DNA of 12,835 nt from Bordetella parapertussis (GTDB lineage: Bacteria > Pseudomonadota > Gammaproteobacteria > Burkholderiales > Burkholderiaceae_C), in NCBI GenBank assembly GCA_945900695.1, contig CAMDJU010000052.1, positions 1-12,835 of the forward strand, in the 5' to 3' direction. A program made the position numbers and the translations under genes. This document shows positions 1 through 6,390 of the stretch, in pieces. Positions within the stretch are counted from its first letter, which is position 1, and each line of letters opens with the position of its first letter. Under the pieces are notes generated by a model. The model was not told the origin of the DNA, searched no databases, and saw only the letters and a program-made list of their open reading frames with translations.

Positions 1-1
1 C

Positions 2-1117
2 GAATACGCCCGCACTCGAAATGCCATTGAAGGTGCGGTGTCGCATTTGTCTCCATACATCACCCACGGCTTCGTCAGCCTGCGTGAAGTTTATGAAGGG
101 GTGGCTCATCAACACGGCCTGAACCCGCAGCACAAGTTTGTCTTTGAGCTGGGATGGCGCGCCTACTTTAGACATGTGTGGCATCACCGCGGCGACGCCA
201 TCTTCACCTCGTTGCACAGCGGCCCGTTGCCAGACCATCAATACAGCCCGTCTGTCCCAGATGACATTCGACAAGCCAACACCGGTGTGAACGCCATTGA
301 TATGGCCATTCGCGGCCTTTATGACACAGGCAGCATGCACAACCATGCACGCATGTGGTTGGCCAGTTACATGGTGCATTTGCGCAAAATTCATTGGCGC
401 GCGGGGGCGGATTGGCTTTATGGCCACTTGCTCGATGGTGACTTGGCCAGCAATCACCTGAGCTGGCAATGGGTGGCCGGCACCGGTAGCCACAAACCGT
501 ACCTGTTCAATGCAGAAAATGTCGCCCGGTATGCACCTGATTCATGGCACAGCCCTGGAACTGCCATCGATACCACCTACGAAAATTTGGCGCAAGTAGC
601 CCATCAGGTATCGGACGGCTTGCACCCCCCCCACCCATCTGCGGTAGCCCGCCCTGCAGCGAACGACCCGGCATTGGTCTGCGCGCCGCCAAGCCCTTGG
701 TGCCATGGTGCGCCCGATGCTTCGCTGGTCCAAGGTCGAGATGTGTGGTTGGTTCACCCCTGGAGCCTCGGTCCATTGCCAACCGATTTACCCCCTGACA
801 CCCTGGTGATGGGCATCACAGTGTCCGACTTTCACCAAAGCTGGCCGTGGAGCAAAAAACGATGGCATTTTGTGGAGCAGCGCATGGCAGACATCGCGAC
901 GCTGCGTTGGCACGGTGAAGCCAGCGCCTTTAAATCAGCCCTTGAACAAGCCCGCAGCGTGCGTTGTGCTGCCGAACCACACCTGGCGTTTTGGTTAAAG
1001 CAATGGGCAGTGTGCACGACACCCGTTTCTCTGTTTGCACCGGTCGATCACATTTGTGATTCTTTTTCGCAATGGTGGAAGCAAGTTTCTCCACACCGAC
1101 CAACCGCACTGACGTAA
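2..1117 (+). CDS. Photolyase/cryptochrome-family FAD-binding protein, 5' end outside window
   Basis: A flavoprotein of the DNA photolyase/cryptochrome family; light-driven DNA repair or light sensing is the family role, and which one applies here is not known. The frame is open to the left edge, and YARTRNAIEGAVSHLSPY reads straight through a possible GTG at 38, so that GTG is internal. Counting from base 2, the FAD-binding landmarks are HLSPYITHG (about 15-23), ELGWR (49-53), NTG (93-95), HNHARM (113-118), DGDLASN (145-151) and WQW (155-157). After YLFN the protein continues about 200 residues into a segment from about residue 244, with VWLVHPW, a predicted beta-alpha pattern and SFSQWW near the end. 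Canonical photolyases end soon after the FAD domain, so this tail is unusual. From memory of relatives, only a few tens of N-terminal residues are probably missing. It ends with TAA, 6 bases from the convergent dctM stop. A run of eight C at 625-632 lies in the linker. Confidence 0.88.
   Translation, partial: EYARTRNAIEGAVSHLSPYITHGFVSLREVYEGVAHQHGLNPQHKFVFELGWRAYFRHVWHHRGDAIFTSLHSGPLPDHQYSPSVPDDIRQANTGVNAIDMAIRGLYDTGSMHNHARMWLASYMVHLRKIHWRAGADWLYGHLLDGDLASNHLSWQWVAGTGSHKPYLFNAENVARYAPDSWHSPGTAIDTTYENLAQVAHQVSDGLHPPHPSAVARPAANDPALVCAPPSPWCHGAPDASLVQGRDVWLVHPWSLGPLPTDLPPDTLVMGITVSDFHQSWPWSKKRWHFVEQRMADIATLRWHGEASAFKSALEQARSVRCAAEPHLAFWLKQWAVCTTPVSLFAPVDHICDSFSQWWKQVSPHRPTALT
625..632 (+). repeat. 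C8 homopolymer tract inside the photolyase-like gene
   Basis: Eight consecutive C residues are seen within the low-complexity, proline-rich linker (HPPHP) between the FAD-binding domain and the C-terminal domain. Tracts of this length can be slippage-prone. A one-base change here would remove the C-terminal domain but leave the FAD domain intact. There is no direct evidence that it varies. Confidence 0.9.
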
Positions 1118-1123
1118 AAAGTG

Positions 1124-2452
1124 TCAAAAAAGCAGTTTGACCAGCCCCAAACAAATCACCGGGAAACACAGCAGCAGCACCACACGAATAGCGTCCCAGA
1201 CCAAAAAGGGCATCACCCCTTTGTAGGTTTCGGACATCGGTACCTCTTTGGCCATGCTGTTGACCACGTAAACGTTCAGCCCAATGGGTGGCGCGATCAT
1301 CCCAATGCTCACCGTCATCAGCACCAAGATGCCAAACCAAATGGCCTTGCTCTCGGCGTTGAGGCCCCACAAGTCCAAGCCCATGATGGCTGGGAAGATG
1401 ACCGGGATGGTCAGCAGCAGCATGGACAACTCGTCCATCACGCAACCGAGCAACACGTACAGCATCAACACCATGATGACGATGCTCAGGTCGGGGATGG
1501 GCAAGTGCGTCACCCATTCGGCAATGATTTTGGGCATTTCGGTCAAGGCCAGGGTGGCGTTCATCATGTCTGCACCCAAGAAAATCATGAACACCATGGC
1601 GGTGGTGTCGGCGGTGCTGAGCAAGGCGTTTTTCAAGCCCTCGGCATTGAGTTCGCGCTTGAACAAACCCGCCAGCAAGGTCATGGCCGCGCCCACAGCA
1701 GCACCCTCGGTGGGTGAAAAAACACCACCGTAAATGCCGCCAAACACCACTGCAAACACCAAGGCAATGGGCCACACGCCCCCCAAAGCTGCCCACTTTT
1801 CACGCCCGGTAGATTTGGCCGTGGCCGGGGCCAGGTCGGGTTTGAAATGCACGGTCAAGGCCACCACCACGATGTAGCCCAGCATGGCCAAAATGCCCGG
1901 CACCATGGCTGCGGCAAACAACTTAGCGATGTTTTGCTCGGTCAAGATGGCATACACCACCAGGGGAACCGAGGGGGGTATCAAGATGCCCAAGGTCCCG
2001 CCCGTGGCCAGGGTGGCAGTGGCCAATCGGCCGCTGTAGCCGTGGCTTTTCATGTGGGGATAAGCCACCTGGGTGATGGTGGCCGAGGTGGCCACCGAAG
2101 AGCCGCACACCGCGCCAAAAGCACCGGCTGAAAGCAATGAGGCCATCGCCAAACCGCCGCGCACATGGCCCACCAGCGCAGCCGCGGCCTTGAACAGGTC
2201 ACGGCTCAAGCCGCCTTGCGAAGCAAACTGGCCCATCAATAAAAACAAGGGGATGACGCTGAGTTCATACACCGTCAGGCGTGCCACCGCATTGCCTTTG
2301 AGAAAGTTCAAGGTGGCCGCACTGTCGGTCATCAACCAGTACCCAAACACGCCGGGGATGAACATGGCCGCTGCAATGGGCATGCGCACCGCCATCAACA
2401 CGATCATGGCCAAAAACATCACCCCGCCCACTTGGGCCGCCCAGGCGCTCAT
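1124..2452 (-). CDS. dctM: TRAP transporter large permease subunit DctM (system 1)
   Basis: The large, ion-coupled membrane subunit of a tripartite ATP-independent periplasmic transporter. With DctQ it moves a substrate delivered by DctP across the inner membrane using an ion gradient. The protein is about 442 residues, normal for DctM, and nearly all hydrophobic segments (roughly a dozen by eye). Family signatures seen are the GAVCGSSVATSATI stretch, the LGILIPPSVPLVVYA loop, FSPTEGAAVGA and a second MIAPPIGLNVYVV loop. I chose the ATG at 2452 because it overlaps the dctQ stop as ATGA, the usual arrangement for translational coupling. A TTG ten codons upstream is open but lies inside dctQ and has no support. 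It is the last gene of dctP-dctQ-dctM. No intrinsic terminator is visible in the 6 bases before the convergent photolyase-like gene. The substrate cannot be inferred from this subunit. Confidence 0.96.
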   Translation of the reverse strand: MSAWAAQVGGVMFLAMIVLMAVRMPIAAAMFIPGVFGYWLMTDSAATLNFLKGNAVARLTVYELSVIPLFLLMGQFASQGGLSRDLFKAAAALVGHVRGGLAMASLLSAGAFGAVCGSSVATSATITQVAYPHMKSHGYSGRLATATLATGGTLGILIPPSVPLVVYAILTEQNIAKLFAAAMVPGILAMLGYIVVVALTVHFKPDLAPATAKSTGREKWAALGGVWPIALVFAVVFGGIYGGVFSPTEGAAVGAAMTLLAGLFKRELNAEGLKNALLSTADTTAMVFMIFLGADMMNATLALTEMPKIIAEWVTHLPIPDLSIVIMVLMLYVLLGCVMDELSMLLLTIPVIFPAIMGLDLWGLNAESKAIWFGILVLMTVSIGMIAPPIGLNVYVVNSMAKEVPMSETYKGVMPFLVWDAIRVVLLLCFPVICLGLVKLLF

Positions 2453-2937
2453 GCGGCTTGCTCGCTCAAGGGTTGGGTCCAATGGTCAACGGTTTGCGCC
2501 AGCGCGATCAAAGCGCTCAGGCCCAAACCCGGTGCGAGAGAAGCATAGGCCCACCACATGGGTAGGCTGATGATCATGGTGGTTTCACCAGCTTCACGCA
2601 CAGAGATGGCGCCCACCGATGTGCGCCAGGCCAAAAAACCATACATCACCGCCAGTGCCAGGCAACCCACCGAGTCCATGAAGCGCAGGCTTTGGGCCGA
2701 GCTTTTTTGGGTGAAAAAATCCACCAAGATATGCCCGCGTTGCGACTGACACCAAGGCAAACACATGGAAATGGCCAAGGCAATGCCCATTTGGGTCAAC
2801 TCCACGTCGCCAGGGATGGGCGTTTGGAGAAAGGCCCGCATGAACACGCTGGTGAAGGTCATGAAGCCGGTGAGCAGGGCCAGGCCTGCACCGAACACAC
2901 CAAACCAGCGGCTCAAAGGCGTGAACCACACGGCCAT
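2449..2937 (-). CDS. dctQ: TRAP transporter small permease subunit DctQ (system 1)
   Basis: The small membrane subunit that pairs with DctM in a TRAP transporter. The 162-residue protein has four hydrophobic segments, around residues 12-32, 50-62, 87-104 and 121-147. The loop after segment 2 carries the family's RGHILVDF motif (67-74). I chose the ATG at 2937. The open frame extends five codons further to a TTG at 2952, but no Shine-Dalgarno-like sequence precedes that TTG, whereas GAAAG lies upstream of the ATG. The gene starts 42 bases after dctP and overlaps dctM by four bases (ATGA), so DctQ and DctM are probably made at matched levels. Transport substrate unknown. Confidence 0.93.
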   Translation of the reverse strand: MAVWFTPLSRWFGVFGAGLALLTGFMTFTSVFMRAFLQTPIPGDVELTQMGIALAISMCLPWCQSQRGHILVDFFTQKSSAQSLRFMDSVGCLALAVMYGFLAWRTSVGAISVREAGETTMIISLPMWWAYASLAPGLGLSALIALAQTVDHWTQPLSEQAA

Positions 2938-2979
2938 GTCAAACGCTTTCAAACCACACGATGGCGGTCATCGCCCCCG

Positions 2980-4026
2980 TCACTTGGTGGCGCTGTGTTT
3001 TTTGATCAAGTCCTTGGCGTCTTGCAACATTTGCTTACCGGGCAGGCCTTTTTTGTCCATGTCGCTGACCCACTCGTCATACAAGGGGGCTGAGGCTTGG
3101 ATCCATTTGTCGGTCTCAGCCGGTGTGACTTTGATGAAGGTGTTGCCCCGGTCCGCAGCGGCTTTGCGGCCAACGGCAGTGGCCTCATCCCAGTAACGGC
3201 CAATGGTGCGTGACAGGGTGATGCCACTGTTTTTGTCGATGATGCGCTTGAGGTCGGCGGGCAAGCTGTCGTACTTGGCCTGGTTCATTGCAAACACAAA
3301 TCCAGCGGTGAACAAAGACGGGCGGCTGGCTTCCACCTCGGTGTGGAACTTGCTCACCTCTTGCAATTTGAATGCGGGGATGATTTCCCAAGCGGTCAAA
3401 AAGCCATCTACGGTGCCCTTGGTCATGGCGTCGGCCACTGAAGGGATGGGCATGCCCACCGGAGTAGCCCCTAAACGGGCAAGCAACTTGCTCGACTGGC
3501 GGCTGGCGGCACGGATCTTCAAGCCCTTGAAGTCTTCCATGGCGCGCACCGGTTTGTTGGAGGTGCTGATAAAGCCTTCATCATGCACCCAGGTGGCCAA
3601 AATTTTGGTGCCCGGAAACTCTTTGGTCGCATATTTGCTGTAGTACTCCCAAGCAGCGGCTGATGCCACATCCGCCGTGTTGGTCATGAAGGGCAATTCA
3701 AACGCCTCCATGATGGGGAAGCGCCCTGGGGTGTAGCCCGGCAAGGTGATGGTCAAATCGTCCACGCCATCTTTGACCCGATCCACCAACTGGCCGGGTG
3801 TGCCGCCGCCCGACATGGCGGGCAAAATTTGGCAGCGCATGCGGTTGTTGCTTTCTTTGGCAATGGTGTCGCACCATGGCACGGTCAAGCGGGTGTGGCC
3901 CATCGCCACTGTGGGCCAAACGTGGTGGAACTTGAGCACCACTTCGTCGGCCAAAGCCACATTGGACAGAGCGCCAAACAATGCGCCCATGAGGGCCGCT
4001 GTGCGAAGCTGGGTAGGTAATTTCAT
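2980..4026 (-). CDS. dctP: TRAP transporter periplasmic binding protein DctP (system 1)
   Basis: The periplasmic solute receptor of a TRAP transporter; it binds an organic acid and hands it to DctQM. It has 348 residues from the ATG at 4026, which is preceded by GGAG at a spacing of about seven bases. A TTG four codons earlier overlaps that ribosome-binding site and is unlikely to be the start. A Sec signal peptide is clear: basic start, hydrophobic core, and ALA before the mature DEVVLKFHHVW at residue 27. The DctP family features are KGLKIRAAS, with the conserved ligand-binding arginine at about 172, and GTVDGFLTAWE at about 204-214. Other recognisable stretches are LPGYTPGRFPIMEAFELPF and the C-terminal KDLIKKHSATK. 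It is the first gene of its operon and faces a divergent methyltransferase gene across about 216 bases. The ligand cannot be named from sequence. Carboxylates are the usual ligands for the family. Confidence 0.94.
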   Translation of the reverse strand: MKLPTQLRTAALMGALFGALSNVALADEVVLKFHHVWPTVAMGHTRLTVPWCDTIAKESNNRMRCQILPAMSGGGTPGQLVDRVKDGVDDLTITLPGYTPGRFPIMEAFELPFMTNTADVASAAAWEYYSKYATKEFPGTKILATWVHDEGFISTSNKPVRAMEDFKGLKIRAASRQSSKLLARLGATPVGMPIPSVADAMTKGTVDGFLTAWEIIPAFKLQEVSKFHTEVEASRPSLFTAGFVFAMNQAKYDSLPADLKRIIDKNSGITLSRTIGRYWDEATAVGRKAAADRGNTFIKVTPAETDKWIQASAPLYDEWVSDMDKKGLPGKQMLQDAKDLIKKHSATK

Positions 4027-4052
4027 TCGGGTCTCCAAATCATGTCAAACAA

Positions 4053-4058
4053 ATTAAA
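4053..4058 (-). promoter_or_regulatory. Possible -10 element for the dctPQM (system 1) operon
   Basis: On the minus strand this reads TTTAAT, five of six matches to TATAAT, in an AT-rich patch 27 bases before the dctP start. A -35 at the normal distance would fall around 4076-4081 and is poor (TAGAAT). The inverted repeat at 4071-4091 overlaps that position. This pattern would suit a promoter needing an activator or blocked by a repressor. It is a tentative call made by eye. Confidence 0.3.
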
Positions 4059-4070
4059 TTGCATGGGGGC

Positions 4071-4091
4071 TGCGCATTCTATCCATGCGCA
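4071..4091. promoter_or_regulatory. Perfect 7-base inverted repeat, candidate operator between divergent genes
   Basis: TGCGCAT, seven bases (TCTATCC), then ATGCGCA form a perfect dyad, with a repeat distance of about 14 bases between half-site centres. It sits in the divergent region between dctP (system 1) and the methionine-synthase-like gene, 45 bases from the dctP ATG. Its size and placement fit a dimeric transcription factor, which could control one or both genes. No regulator gene lies nearby in the window. The remainder of this roughly 216-base gap (4027-4242) holds no convincing ORF, riboswitch or strong promoter that I can recognise. Confidence 0.45.
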
Positions 4092-4242
4092 ACGCCTGTC
4101 GTTGGCCAGAGGACAAAGCCTCACAGACTGGGTATTTCTTCGTGGCGAACCCAAGGGTAAACACCAGCCTCCGGCGTTCTGGCAAAGCGGCGTGGAAATA
4201 ATCACTAAGATCGCTGGCATCTTTTGAACCAGGATGCTTTTG

Positions 4243-5355
4243 ATGTTGAAAATTCCCGCCCGCTACGACCACGTTGGCAGCTTTTTGCGCCCCGAATACC
4301 TGTTGCAAGCCCGCTCCCAAAAGGCCAAAGGCGAAATCAACGCCGAGCAACTGCGCGCGGTCGAAGACAAAGCCATCACTGAAATCGTGCGTTTCCAGGA
4401 AAGCGTGGGCCTCAAGGCCATCACCGATGGCGAGTTTCGCCGCACCTACTTTCACATCGACTTTTTGGAGCAACTCGGTGGCGTGGCCACCGACATCCCG
4501 GTGTCGGTGCTCAACCCCGACGGCACCCAAGAGCCCGCACCCCCAGCTATCCGCGTGGTGGGCAAAATCTCCCACGACCAATGCATTCAAGGTGACGATT
4601 ACGATTACCTCCAGTCCCAAGTGAGCGCGGGCCACACACCCAAGGTCACCATCCCCTCGCCCACCATGCTGCACTTTCGCGGCGGGCGCGGTGGCATCAG
4701 CAAAACCGCTTACCCTGAACTCGACCCGGTGTTCTACGACGACGTGGCCAAAGCCTATGGCGACGAGTTGCACTCACTGGCCGCTGCCGGTTGCACCTAC
4801 GTGCAAATGGACGACACCAACCTGGCCTACCTGTGCGACGACAAAATGCGCGAAGCCGCACGCCTGCGCGGGGACGACCCCAACGAGCTGCCCCACCGCT
4901 ACGCCGCCTTCATCAACAAAGTGGTTGCGCAAAAACCCGCTGGCATGACCTTGGCCATGCACCTGTGCCGGGGCAACTTCAAGAGCCACCACTTTGCGGC
5001 TGGCAACTACGAGCCAGTGGCCGAGGCGCTGCTGTCAGAGATGGACATCGACGCGTATTTCTTGGAATACGACGATGACCGCAGCGGCGACTTCCGCCCC
5101 TTGCGCTTTTTGCCCAAGGGCAAGCTGGTGGTGCTGGGCCTGGTGACCACCAAGTTTGGTGCCATGGAGAGCAAAGACAGCTTGAAGCGGCGCATCGACG
5201 AGGCCGCCAAGTACGCGCCCATGGACCAACTCGCGCTGTCACCGCAGTGTGGCTTTTCCAGCACCGTGCACGGCAACAACATCGCCGTCGAAGACCAGCG
5301 CAACAAACTGCGCCTGGTCATTGAGACCGCACAAGAAGTGTGGGGCGACCACTGA
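4243..5355 (+). CDS. Cobalamin-independent methionine synthase-like methyltransferase (MetE C-terminal/YxjG family)
   Basis: A cytosolic zinc-dependent methyltransferase of the MetE/UROD-like barrel family. Family members transfer a methyl group to a thiol, classically from a methylfolate to homocysteine to make methionine. At 370 residues it is a single catalytic barrel, half the size of full MetE, and it closely resembles B. subtilis YxjG as I remember it (AITDGEFRR at 59-67, MHLCRGNF at 239-246, FLEYDDDRSGDF at 273-284, LSPQCGFSST at 332-341). The four zinc ligands His240, Cys242, Glu275 and Cys336 are all present, so it should be active. I chose the ATG at 4243 because AGGA lies eight bases upstream. 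The ATG at 4234 overlaps that site and has no ribosome-binding sequence of its own. It is transcribed away from the dctPQM operon. Real methyl donor and acceptor unknown. A salvage or sulfur-compound role is possible. Confidence 0.92.
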   Translation: MLKIPARYDHVGSFLRPEYLLQARSQKAKGEINAEQLRAVEDKAITEIVRFQESVGLKAITDGEFRRTYFHIDFLEQLGGVATDIPVSVLNPDGTQEPAPPAIRVVGKISHDQCIQGDDYDYLQSQVSAGHTPKVTIPSPTMLHFRGGRGGISKTAYPELDPVFYDDVAKAYGDELHSLAAAGCTYVQMDDTNLAYLCDDKMREAARLRGDDPNELPHRYAAFINKVVAQKPAGMTLAMHLCRGNFKSHHFAAGNYEPVAEALLSEMDIDAYFLEYDDDRSGDFRPLRFLPKGKLVVLGLVTTKFGAMESKDSLKRRIDEAAKYAPMDQLALSPQCGFSSTVHGNNIAVEDQRNKLRLVIETAQEVWGDH

Positions 5356-5389
5356 CGCCATGGAGAGCGCCTTGATGGCGAACGCAGTG
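5350..5389 (+). other. Stem-loop spanning the end of the methionine synthase-like gene
   Basis: CACTG (5350-5354) pairs with CAGTG (5385-5389), and inside it CGCCAT (5356-5361) pairs with ATGGCG (5375-5380). This gives an imperfect two-part stem over the stop codon. No T-tract follows, so it is not a standard intrinsic terminator. It could protect the mRNA 3' end or be chance. Confidence 0.35.
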
Positions 5390-5472
5390 AAACCGTCTCA
5401 TAGACCAACCCCGCTGTGCTCACTCACCGAAGTGGCGTTCAACGATCCACACCATGCGTGAATCCCTACATC

Positions 5473-5646
5473 ATGAAAAGCTCACTGCCCAGCGTGGGCA
5501 TTTGGCATGAAACCTCCCAAGCCGGCCCAGGCACCCATGAAAACATTTATGTGAACATGCTCGCCTTTGGCATGGGCAAAGCCGGGCGATTGGTGCCTGC
5601 CAAAGGTGGTTTTCAAAGTGCCAGGGGCAGATTGGGCGGCGAGTGA
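5473..5646 (+). pseudogene. Truncated C-terminal remnant of a DUF4188 (putative monooxygenase) gene
   Basis: The 57-codon stretch from the ATG at 5473 matches the C-terminal third of DUF4188 proteins as I remember them: SVGIWHET, then PGTHENIYVNM, AFGMGKAGRLVPAKG and SARGRLGG. Family members are about 150-170 residues, with an N-terminal ferredoxin-like domain that should precede this segment. The bases just upstream (5356-5472) carry no recognisable DUF4188 sequence in any forward frame that I could find, and the same-frame extension back to 5416 does not resemble the family. I therefore read this as a relic whose 5' part was deleted. The alternative, a real 57-residue protein, cannot be excluded, but no good ribosome-binding site is seen. 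It ends 10 bases before the convergent stop of the PIN toxin gene, so the toxin-antitoxin module abuts the break. Confidence 0.7.
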
Positions 5647-5656
5647 CGCAGGTCAA

Positions 5657-6067
5657 TCAGCGCCAAGGATTGATAACTTCCAACCCCAGGCCTTCAAAGT
5701 CCTTGGCGTTTCGGGTGACCATGCTCAAACCATGAACCAAGGCAGTGGCAGCCAGCAAACTGTCAATGGCTGGCAAGGGTCTCCCAGCTGCAGCGACCAA
5801 TTGCCCCCAACGATCTGCCACGTGTTCATCAATGCTCAACACGCGACCCATGAAAAACATCGACATTTCGGTCTGCAACCAATCGGAGAGCGCCAACCTC
5901 CGTGCTGCATCTTTCACGCCGTCAATGCCATTGCGCAACTCGCCCAGCGTCAGCACACTCAAATAAAGCGAAGTCGCAGGGCGCGTAGCAAACCAAGCCG
6001 ACACTGCCGGGTTGGGCGTTTTGCACCGCAACTCCAACAAGACATTGGTGTCGAGCAAGTAGCTCAC
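5657..6067 (-). CDS. vapC: VapC-type PIN-domain toxin (ribonuclease)
   Basis: The toxin of a type II toxin-antitoxin pair: a PIN-domain, metal-dependent ribonuclease that cuts RNA (often tRNA or rRNA sites in this family) when not held by its antitoxin. The protein is 136 residues, the usual size. The acidic active site is complete: Asp6 in LLDTNVLLE, Glu43 in TLGELRNG, Asp102 in LPAIDSLLAATA and Asp123 in VTRNAKDF. The start is GTG at 6067, overlapping the antitoxin stop as GTGA, which indicates translational coupling with the antitoxin made first. It resembles the FitB/VapC branch. The RNA target cannot be predicted. There is no sign of damage, so the module is probably functional. Confidence 0.93.
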   Translation of the reverse strand: MSYLLDTNVLLELRCKTPNPAVSAWFATRPATSLYLSVLTLGELRNGIDGVKDAARRLALSDWLQTEMSMFFMGRVLSIDEHVADRWGQLVAAAGRPLPAIDSLLAATALVHGLSMVTRNAKDFEGLGLEVINPWR

Positions 6068-6315
6068 AAGGTCACATCGCGGTTGGGGCTGGTATCGCGC
6101 TCAAATTGAACATCGGCAGCCTCAAAAAGCGGTGAGCTTTTCATCAACGCCTCTAAGCCAAGTGCATTGCCCGTTAAACGGTTGTACATGGTTTGAGACA
6201 CCACCACCGCCACCGATTGCCCGTGGTGGGTGATGTACTGGGGGCCTTCGTTTTCAGCGCATTTGACAAGTTCGGACAAACGGGCCTTGGCCTCTTGCAT
6301 TTGCCATCCATTCAT
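6064..6315 (-). CDS. Phd/YefM-family antitoxin of the VapC pair
   Basis: An 83-residue antitoxin that should bind and neutralise the PIN toxin and repress its own promoter. The N-terminal half is typical of the Phd/YefM fold: WQMQEAKARLSELVKCAE (about 4-21) followed by GPQYITHHGQSVAVVVS (24-40), the DNA-binding dimer domain. The C-terminal half (from about residue 50, MKSSPLFEAADVQFERD) would wrap the toxin. The ATG at 6315 is preceded by AAGGAG with a nine-base spacing, so the start is well supported. It overlaps the toxin gene by four bases. A 27-base palindrome lies 17 bases upstream and is the likely autoregulatory operator. Confidence 0.92.
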   Translation of the reverse strand: MNGWQMQEAKARLSELVKCAENEGPQYITHHGQSVAVVVSQTMYNRLTGNALGLEALMKSSPLFEAADVQFERDTSPNRDVTL

Positions 6316-6332
6316 GAGAAACCTCTCCTTCC

Positions 6333-6359
6333 ATATTCCGACCAGACTGGTCAGAATAT
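6333..6359. promoter_or_regulatory. 27-base palindrome, likely operator of the toxin-antitoxin module
   Basis: The plus-strand arms ATATTCCGACCAG (6333-6345) and CTGGTCAGAATAT (6347-6359) flank a single central A and match as an inverted repeat at 12 of 13 positions. It lies between the antitoxin's ribosome-binding site and the DUF2889 gene. Phd/YefM antitoxins bind such palindromes as dimers, and the AT-rich ends (TATATT or GAATAT on the minus strand) could supply the -10 element, so bound antitoxin would block transcription. No clear -35 was found. Confidence 0.75.
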
Positions 6360-6390
6360 AGCATTCTCAGCTCCCCCCATGGGCATCGGG

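Noticed and set aside
38..40. GTG at 38 as the start of the photolyase-like gene
   Set aside because: The same frame continues upstream as YARTRNAIEGAV, a conserved part of the FAD-binding domain, so the true start lies outside the window.
930..1796. A 288-codon open frame on the minus strand running from dctM into the photolyase-like gene
   Set aside because: It is an alternative frame of dctM with His/Arg/Gly-rich composition, and it crosses the convergent gene junction.
2959..2973. A small inverted repeat (CGATG, five bases, CATCG) between dctP and dctQ of system 1
   Set aside because: Only five pairs and no T-tract, so it is too weak to call a terminator or attenuator like the one in system 2.
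4092..4242. A possible riboswitch (cobalamin or SAM type) in the leader of the methionine synthase-like gene
   Set aside because: I looked for conserved box sequences and a long paired leader and found only short hairpins such as ACCC/GGGT, so nothing supports a known class.
4054..4773. A 239-codon minus-strand frame across the divergent control region and the start of the methionine synthase-like gene
   Set aside because: It is mostly antisense to a strongly recognised enzyme, with no family resemblance and no ribosome-binding site.
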